Positions 55,952 to 64,000 of a stretch of DNA of 64,000 nt are shown here, piece by piece; within the stretch, counting starts at the first letter, position 1, and every line of letters begins with the position of its first letter. Made by a program: the position numbers and the translations under genes. The notes under the pieces were generated by a model. It worked only from the letters and a program-made list of their open reading frames with translations, was not told the origin of the DNA and did not search any database. The stretch lies in assembly GCA_040954595.2 (NCBI GenBank), contig CM082587.2:10044001-10108000 (forward strand), read 5' to 3'. Origin of the DNA: Balanoglossus misakiensis (Eukaryota > Hemichordata).

Positions 55952-56675
55952 TGTGGTATTGCACGAAACCGTCAAGACTTTTTCAAAGGCCTATTCTCTT
56001 CAAAGACAATAATTATTAAAACCCCTATAAACCATACATATTCTGGAAGCTGAGTTTTTGAACTTTTGATTGAGTTGCACATTTCATTGACCCCCGGAAA
56101 TGGTGGCGTTTTTTGGTTAAAAAAAGCATTTTTTTGATATTATGTCATTCAATTGAAATTAGGTAAAACGGTTGGCCATGCATCATGCATCTTAGTATGT
56201 CATTCGAAACTAGAGTACACATGCAAAAAAACAAAATTTAGTTTAGCGTTATCTGCTTCCATTGAGGAGTAACAGTGTTTGCAAGTTAGATTTTAAGAAA
56301 ATTTGATCAAATTCACAATGAGTTGTATTGAATCAGATTTTATTCCCGCCAAGGACACTTTATCGACTAAAAAAATTTGTTTTGTTAGATGGGTCCATAC
56401 ACAATCCCCTGTTAAAATTTGAGCAAATTAGGCCAACGCAGAGCGAAGCTAAATTCTTCTGAAGTTGTCAAGAGCAGCAAAAAGGCAAACTGAGAAAAAC
56501 AGCCATTTGCATTGTTGACACCTATTTGTTAAGCTGTGAACTCATTCAAAAAAGTGCTATTTTTGGGTGATTCCGCTAAGACCCATTTGTCAGAATGTGG
56601 AACAATATTAGACCTACCGATTTATGTAAAAAAAGTAAATTTGGCAAAAATCACAATTTTTCATGCAATGCCACC
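55952..56675. mobile_element. TTAA-site MITE (GGTGGCATTGCATG family), copy B
   Basis: TTAA at 55948-55951 and 56676-56679; left end TGTGGTATTGCACGAAACC, right end CATGCAATGCCACC. Inverse of copy A with moderate divergence. Nested in the MULE-like element, so it is younger than that insertion or was carried by it. Confidence 0.87.
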
Positions 56676-57069
56676 TTAAATAAGAATTTAATTATTTGTC
56701 AATCAGAATAAAGCCCATGGAAAATATTTTGGATTTGCCAGTCATTCAAATTAATGACTTTTTGACAAACTTTGTGTCCTCACACAGTGCGCTTATTCTC
56801 CTTCCATTAGGATTAATTCTATAGGTTTGCTGTATGTCAAATGCGTATATATTTCTTGCTAAAAATTTATAAACAAGCAGTTAAATTTCAAAGAGTTTAT
56901 TCCAAAACAAGAAAAAACAATAAATACATACATAATATGTAAACATGAATAATATCAAATCACTTTTGATAAAAAATAATCTAGGCAATGAAAACAAGTT
57001 TCTGAAGAAAGTTTTCTTGTTATAATAGCCACATCATATCTGCATGATCAATATTACCACAATGATACT

Positions 57070-58578
57070 CAGTCGGCCCGATCGCCAAAAAAGGAAATCT
57101 CATGAATATTTAAATAAAGTGTCAAAGGTAACTTTTCGCCCAATCAGATTCCTGGTTTTTGACTCATGCATATCAGTTCTATAGAAAATATGCATACCCT
57201 TAGTTTTAGTTCAATTAAATAAAATTTACGTCGCCTAAATGCCCAGGATTTTGTCCGAGGATACATTGATACACGCTCTAGCGATCTACCGATGCGTTTT
57301 GAAATCGACCGTTGCGTTTTTTAGCGACAGTTGATAATTTCTGCCATGCCCAAGTCCCCACTGTCGACAACGGCGATGATGGCTATTCTTGTATGCTTCT
57401 GAAGTTTTAGTGCGGGGTCTTAGTTCAATTAAATAAAATCTACGTCGCCTAAACGCTCAGGATTTTGTCCGAGGACACATTGATACACGCTCTAGCGATC
57501 TACCGATGCGTTTTGAAATCGACCGTTGCGTTTTTTAGCGACAGCTGATAATTTCTGCCATGCCCAAGTCCCCACTGTCGACAACGGCGATGATGGCTAT
57601 TCTTGTATGCTTCTGAAGTTTTAGTGCGGGGTCTTAGTTCAATTAAATAAAATCTACGTCGCCTAAACGCTCAGGATTTTGTCCGAGGACACATTGATAC
57701 ACGCTCTAGCGATCTACCGATGCGTTTTGAAATCGACCGTTGCGTTTTTTAGCGACAGCTGATAATTTCTGCCATGCCCAAGTCCCCACTGTCGACAACG
57801 GCGATGATGGCTATTCTTGTATGCTTCTGAAGTTTTAGTGCGGGGTCTTAGTTCAATTAAATAAAATCTACGTCGCCTAAACGCTCAGGATTTTGTCCGA
57901 GGACACATTGATACACGCTCTAGCGATCTACCGATGCGTTTTGAAATCGACCGTTGCGTTTTTTAGCGACAGCTGATAATTTCTGCCATGCCCAAGTCCC
58001 CACTGTCAACAACGACGATGATGGCTATTCTTGTATGCTTCTGAAGTTTTAGTGCGGGGTCTTAGTTCAATTAAATAAAATCTACGTCGCCTAAACGCTC
58101 AGGATTTTGTCCGAGGACACATTGATACACGCTCTAGCGATCTACCGATGCGTTTTGAAATCGACCGTTGCGTTTTTTAGCGACAGCTGATAATTTCTGC
58201 CATGCCCAAGTCCCCACTGTCGACAACGGCGATGATGGCTATTCTTGTATGCTTCTGAAATTTTAGTGCGGGGTCTTAGTTCAATTAAATAAAATCTACG
58301 TCGCCTAAATGCCCAGGATTTTGTCCGAGGATACATTGATACACGCTCTAGCGATCTACCGATGCGTTTTGAAATCGACCGTTGCGTTTTTTAGCGACAG
58401 CTGATAATTTCTGCCATGCCCTCACTATATACACAAGGAGCTCCGTGCTATATACACTGGCCTTGTTGACATTCCTTCGCGCGTGTCATTTGTGCATATT
58501 TCTGATTGGGCAAAACGTTACCTTTGACACAAATTTAAATATTCATGAGATTTCCTTTTTTGGTGATCGGGCCGACTG
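57070..58578. mobile_element. TIR element carrying a 214-bp tandem array
   Basis: Ends CAGTCGGCCCGATCGCCAAA and inverse TTGGTGATCGGGCCGACTG; the similarity continues through AAAGGAAATCTCATGAATAT, AGGTAACGTTT and GGGC. ATACT abuts both ends. The whole interior is a tandem array. Confidence 0.82.
57200..58420. repeat. 214-bp tandem array, about 5.7 units
   Basis: CTTAGTTCAATTAAATAAAA recurs at 57419, 57633, 57847, 58061 and 58275 (exactly 214 bp); a diverged first unit starts near 57200. The first and last units share variants (AAATGCCCAGG, GAGGATACATT) not found in inner units, a usual sign of homogenisation in the middle. Confidence 0.95.
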
Positions 58579-58859
58579 ATACTTCACCCCTGCACAAATA
58601 AATCATAACATTGCCCTTCCCACTGATATATAATGGGGGACAGGTTGAATACAAATGCCTGGCGGTGAAAGATCACCGCAAGTGAAGGAACTTTATTATA
58701 TTTAATTAAACAGGTACATTTTGGGGTTATATCTGAGGTCAACAAGAATTCTGAGGTCCGGGTTCTGAGGTTCTGAAACTTCAGAGGGCTCTGAGGGGCT
58801 CTGAGTCAGAGGGCTCTGAGTCAGAGGGCTCTGAAAAGTCAACTCTACCTTCGTTCCTA

Positions 58860-61549
58860 CAATGATCAGAAGACTTCTTTCACGTTCAAAAAACATGTGC
58901 TAATTATAGAACATACGTAAGAGAGTATGTTAACTTGAACAACATCTTTGGAGAACATATAAACAGAGTATACTGCTTTGTATTGCCTCGTTAGCCTTTG
59001 TGTAAATTACAGGCTCTTGCTTCTAATACTTGTGTCAAACATTTTGCTACACCCACACCCATAGTGGGTGTATGGTTTGGGTGCTACTTCTTCTTTCATA
59101 CTCCTGTAGCCCATGTGTGTCCTGTCTTCAATATTGCAGAATCTTGTATTAGAAATGCAGCTTTATGAAGCATGGAGCCACCGGCCCAGCTGTAGTATTT
59201 GCGACCTTGTCCACTTAGCATTGGTTCGTATTTACATATTATAACTGCTGTCTTGAAATCTAGCAGAATCACTTGAGGGAGGTTAGTAGCATTGTGCTGA
59301 GAACACTTGTTCAGTAACTCTTAGAGTCTATAAAGTGAATTATTTTGCTCCTATAGTGGAATATTTCAGCAGATTTCCCTCTCCAACAGACAAAAAAGGG
59401 TATTTATCCCATCACTGATTTAACCGAATATGGAAGTGAAAAATGGCTGACGATCTGCAACAGACATGCTCTATCACACTGCTGACTTCTGCACCTGGGC
59501 TTCTGGGATACAGCTATGTCACATATATACCCCTATTCATTGGAGTGAAGCGTATAGCATGCCATTTGGGGATGCAGCAATCATGGATCACCACAGGGTC
59601 CCACCTGGAGTACAGTTCAACTTGGCATTCAGCTCAATAGGCAGAAATTATAGCAAATGGGTTTCCCATTGGCTGCCCATATGCGATGTCACTTTAATAT
59701 TTAGCAGTTGTCAGAATTCCTTCTTCCTTGCCGTCAGAGGCATACTATTCTTTCCACATTACGAAACTATCATTTTATAGGTTATACATGTACTGGTACA
59801 TGTGCCTGTACATATGATATTATTGAGGTGCAGACGTCAACACCTATGGGGTAAACGTCCACCTGTGATCACTAAGATACATCTCTCAGCTAGTATTGCC
59901 TCTGATCATAGTGATCATCTTCCTTGTGTCATTTACAGGTGTTGTCATTGATATCTCTGATATTGTCAGCTCTGTCAAGTTGTGGGCAGCTTCATCTTTC
60001 TGAGACCTCTGGTCATCTGAACTTGATGACAACTGTTTTACCTAAATCCGTCAGTTTCAATGGGATCTTATGGATATTGCTAAGGCCAAATCACTCAAGT
60101 GTAAAAAATGTTTCCATCAAAGACGTTACACATCATGACATGGGGACAGGCCTCAAAATGCAGTGAAATGTATGGTGACAATCACCTGACAACCTTCGTG
60201 CTTCACTACAAGTCTTGATTTGCATCAGACCATTTTTCTGCATGCCTGGCAGTCCAGTGTCGTGGGAATTAACCCCTGCACATAAAACTGAGCTTCATGC
60301 AGTTCTGTCTTTTACTATATCACCAGAAAGCACATAGCCTTATCCATTCAAGTGGTGTTAGTAGACAAGAACAGCCAATACCACATCAACCGACCAGGCA
60401 CGAGCTCTGTTTAATTACTCTCTCAAATCCTTTTATCACTCATGTACTCACTGGATCCTGTTCCCTCAGCCAATCCATTCACAGTTTGAAATCTACATAT
60501 GTATTAGTTTTCTTTTCTCTTTACTATTGTCTATGGTTCTTGGTATGTGTTGAGATGGTTGTTACAGCTGTGACTTATCTCTATTGGCAGAGGCCTGTCT
60601 GACTGATTGGCCTTTTTATGATACACACAATTTGACATAATGTCAAGGGAACCGAGAAAAAATACTTTGCCAGGAGGATGGGTCAGGTCAGATCACTCTA
60701 TTCCTGAAAATTACTTTGAGCTAGACCATCAACTCATGATTTCAACCCTAAGCTATCTTATAGCAGGCTCCCAGATCCACATGTTTCTCACCATGTGATG
60801 AATATTTGTCCAACCATGGAGTATTGCTCTTCAGGAATGATGAATAGTCAAGCCATTTGCAAGAGTGCAGTGGAGATTGCATTGTACTTCACCAAGGCAT
60901 ACTAGAGATCATGACAGCTGAGGTGGATGGTATATATCTCACCAGGAGACCAATTTGCTTTATGCAGTTTGTTAGGCTCAGATCTTTGTTCTTCTTAATC
61001 ATGAAGCCCTCCTACTTTCAGCCCACATGAGTGCTTGTGTTGTGAGTTAATATACCTAAAATAAATTTGTACTGTACAGCAGTGAATCTAGGACCACCCA
61101 GAAGGAACATAAGCTCAATGCCTCATACATGTACTACGCTGTTCCGGATCTAGACCAACATCCCAGCACGCAGATCCATAGTCTCTTGAGACTGAAGGAC
61201 GCCAACAGACCTCATTTCTACTGCCTTCCCATCTTGGGACAGTTTAATCTTGTGGAACACACAGGGAACTTCACCAGCTAGCTCATGCATCTGGCAGCAA
61301 TATGAAGATGCTTTCTTTAGTTCTGTCTCACTTCAGAGAGGGGAAATTTACACAAAGGCTATTATTAGGGACAACTGAAGTATACTCTTTTTGAGATAAA
61401 ATTCTTCCATCAATGTGAGTGAGGGTTTCCAAACGTCACTCAACCCATGAATCAAAGTGTTATAACTCACCTCATCTGACCTTGAAACAGACACAAAAGA
61501 AATGTTTACAACAACATCATGAATAATATGTACAGATATGTACATGTAT
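58860..61549. other. No gene supported; possible decayed coding relic
   Basis: Protein-like phrases appear in broken frames (AYSMPFGDAAIMDHHRVPPG near 59550; AVPDLDQHPSTQIHSLLRLK near 61140-61200) but without family recognition or splice logic. Candidates for an old pseudogene or retroelement. Confidence 0.3.
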
Positions 61550-63340
61550 CAGACCCGCCAATAAGTATTTACGCACCCACGTTCTGCAGTGAAAAAGTTT
61601 CAGAAACATGAATTAACACACCTTGCAGACAGTTTTTAGCAAAAATTCAACTACATTTAATAAATTCAAGATAAGTAACAGTCGTAGAACAAAAATCTTT
61701 CATCTGTGATTAAATTTGAGTGAGACATATCGACGTAAAAATAGATGTGAGACGGAGTCAGCGAAACATTCCATTCTCTATGGGAACAACAATGAAAAAA
61801 ACGTCATGAATATTCATGAGGTGAATTGAACGAACCAAATGTCAATAATAGTGGATATGTCCACCCCTTGGCCTAATGACCTCTCGCTGGTGCTTCGACG
61901 TAGTATCGACAAGTTTCCGACACATATTTTGCAGGAATTGTTCCCAAGATATTACTATGCGGTTAAAAAGGTCGTCGATGCTGTGTATTGGACGGGAATG
62001 AACGTCCAAGTCGATTAACTCCCACAGGTTCGCGATGGGGCTCAAATCAGGAGACTAGGCTGGTCACTCCAACGTTGTAAAATTGTCGAACGGATAGCCG
62101 TAATCCTGGGGATTTTGTAGAAATGATTTCACATCCAAGGCAGTATGTACGGGGGGCATTATCCTGTTGGAACACAAAATCTGGCCCGACGAGTCTCAAA
62201 GCCGGTATCATTTTGTTTTATAAAACGTCTAAGTACTTCCAGCGATTCATGGTGTTCTCGACTCGAACGAGCGAAACCAACACCTGCAGCCAAGAAACAA
62301 CCCCAAACTATAACACTGCCACCACCAAACTTTACTGTGGGACTGTCATTCAATTTCGTACTCCTCGCCCGGTCGCCTTCTAACGAAAACTCTCCCTCGG
62401 CTCTTAAACACGGTGAACTTTGACTCATCCGACCAAACAACCTGGGACCGCTGAACAGGTGTCCAGTTGACGCATGGACGTAAAAAGAGACGTAAGGCCG
62501 GGCGAAACGTAGTCGCGCTGTGATGTGCCGGGGTTGTAATTTCGGCTTTTTCTTGGCCACACATCCATGGAGTCTGGCTCCTCTATACAATCGAGATTTG
62601 ATGGTACTCATACTCAAAAGTTTCCCGGTATCCTCATGAAACTTAGCGCGGAGGTCACGGGCCATCTTGAATCTGTCCGTCAGGCTTGATCTAATCAACA
62701 TTCGGTCTTCCCGTTCAGTTGTTCGCTTTGGTCGTCCAGATCGATGTAAATTGTCCGTGCTACCATTTGAACAAGTTTCCTAATGTTGTACCTGACGCTG
62801 CCTTCTGTGATTCCAAACTTCCTTGCAATTTCTCGTTTTCTCAAACCTTGCCTATGCAGTGACTCAATTTGACCTTTCACAAATTCAGGAAGTTCGCGAA
62901 CTTTAAGCATGATTTCATTGATCCAATGTTTACAAACAAAAATTATGCAGCAACCTCCGACGACCTCGATCAGAATATTCATAAGCAAATCTGGCAGATT
63001 TTCCCGCACCAAAATTTAATCAGAATTATATTTAAAAGCTCTGATTGGTGGAGATTTAAATATGAATAGAGGGAAATTAGCCACGGACACAATGGCGCGA
63101 AAAGTTAATGAAAATGAGTATACCGCCATTGCAATAATCATAGGAAATTTCACTGGCCGAAAAACACGCCACATATGCAGTCAGATTCGGCGCGGCAACA
63201 CATCTGTGTTGACTAAAATGGGTTAAACCTTCCGTAAGTTATTTATATTCAGAAATAAGTTACAGTCGATCGATTTTGTGAATAATTTTTCATAGCTTAC
63301 ATTCATTGGCAAGGTGCGTAAATACTTATTGGCAGGTCTG
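61550..63340 (-). mobile_element. Tc1-type transposon, 1.8 kb, decayed
   Basis: Ends CAGACCCGCCAATAAGTATT and inverse AATACTTATTGGCAGGTCTG, flanked by TA(T). It holds a broken transposase on the minus strand and has short terminal repeats of about 28 bp. Confidence 0.9.
61842..62910 (-). pseudogene. Tc1-type transposase, frameshifted and catalytically dead
   Basis: Order on the minus strand: MLKVRELPEFVKGQIESLHR and GLRKREIARKFGITEGSVRY (paired HTH, 62910 to about 62780), KLLSMSTIKSRLYRGARLHG (second HTH), WSDESKFTVF with the first catalytic Asp near 62430, FGGGSVIVWGCF, VFQQDNAP with the second Asp near 62165, and SPDLSPIANLWELI near 62010-62050. In the last, the catalytic Glu of the usual PIEHLW-type motif is Ala. 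At least three frame changes separate the pieces. Tc1 transposases cut and paste at TA; this copy cannot. Confidence 0.9.
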
Positions 63341-64000
63341 TATATATAAAGCCTCTCTAAAGCCAGTGAATGAGACCTGGTATACTTGACAAATGAAAAA
63401 TAACAGCATCTGTCAGTCATGCACACATGTTCACTTTTGTCATATAATGTAAAGCCAAACATAATTTCGCAAACAAATTTGCACTAGAGATTGTAGCATC
63501 CTGCAATGTGTTGCAAGTAAATTCGCTGAAAATATAATGTAATAGCTAGAAGCTCAAAAAATGAAATCATACGCTTTGTATGGAATGTTACGTTTGTCAC
63601 AGACTACATGCATCGTCATGGTGACTGAAATTCAACAGCCAATGCATCCATTTTTGCTGTTTATTAAAAAAAAAAAGTGCATTTATCAGAGGTCGTGTTA
63701 ACGCAGAAATTATGTATATTTGATGCCAAAATACTCATTTGACTTGAAAATCTTAATAAGTGCATCAATATTGACGCATAGGAATGGCCTCTCTATTTGT
63801 ACAATGGTCAAAGTAAACCACACGCATACCGCTGACTATCCCCTGGAATCAAAATAATCACTTGTGTGCCCGACCTTTTGTACTCAAAATGTAGTTAATT
63901 TTGTTTGATGAATTTTGAATTAGACATGTGTACAACGCAGGCTAAGTAAAAGGAGTTTGACACATTTTTTTATGATTTCATCAAAAATACGCACTCAAAA
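63341..64000. other. Right edge, no feature recognised
   Basis: AT-rich, short frames only. Confidence 0.5.

Larger units (their letters stand above)
55503..58849. mobile_element. 3.3-kb TIR element with 10-bp target duplication (MULE-like)
   Basis: TTCGTTCCTA at 55493-55502 and 58850-58859. Ends GGTAGAGTTGACTTTTCAGA and inverse. The inverted ends extend about 130 bp and are built from CAGAGCCCTCTGA repeats, then TCAGAACCTCAGAACCCGGA and GACCTCAGATATGACCCC. A 9-11 bp duplication fits Mutator-like elements. No transposase. Two further elements are nested inside (55952-56675, 57070-58578). Confidence 0.85.

Noticed and set aside
58860-61549. Host gene suggested by protein-like phrases
   Set aside because: Phrases sit in different frames without splice sites or a recognised family; kept only as a possible relic.

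Overview
This is a piece of an animal (metazoan) nuclear genome, not a prokaryotic or viral one. Coding signal is sparse and split into short exons with GT/AG borders. Introns are long, and most of the window is transposon-derived or tandemly repeated. A Ty3/gypsy element with an integrase-type module upstream of the reverse transcriptase (an order described from deuterostomes), a DIRS-like retroelement, an L2/CR1-type LINE tail and many TTAA-site and TA-site DNA elements point to a marine invertebrate, possibly a deuterostome such as amphioxus, hemichordate or echinoderm. I cannot fix the species.

Layout. 1-6090: decayed gypsy element (zinc knuckle, protease, integrase C-terminal module, RT, RNase H, 3' LTR). 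It is split inside RNase H by a 2.9-kb TTAA-flanked piggyBac-type element that itself carries a 347-bp TTAA MITE. 6091-12150: two diverged copies of a ~0.9-kb repeat and two inverted copies of a LINE 3' end, one holding the same MITE and the other showing the empty site. 12.3-13.8 kb: foldback element with a perfect 52-nt palindrome. 14.05-14.45 kb: possible minus-strand terminal exon. 14.5-18.0 kb: 103-bp minisatellite, short telomere-like tract, and a GT-rich minisatellite repeating a splice-acceptor-like motif. 18.1-19.3 kb: three plus-strand exons with compatible phases. 20.2-24.2 kb: 2-kb tandem duplication. 24.2-29.5 kb: inverted satellite arrays and a pogo-type TIR element. 30.0-34.6 kb: 50-bp minisatellite, DIRS-like RT split by a G-rich TIR element, 126-bp minisatellite. 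36.4-54.3 kb: plus-strand exons of an unrecognised, probably coiled-coil gene whose introns hold hAT-like, TA-site, TTAA-site and G-rich elements, microsatellites and minisatellites. 55.5-58.85 kb: a TIR element with a 10-bp target duplication holding two nested elements and a 214-bp tandem array. 61.55-63.34 kb: decayed Tc1-type transposon.

No operon-like or defence system is visible. The strongest story is transposon stratigraphy. Several insertions can be read to the base because the host sequence (RNase H, DIRS RNase H, LINE tail) is recognisable on both sides. Host-gene calls are exon-level only; intron-exon structure and identity need transcripts or homology searches that I could not run.
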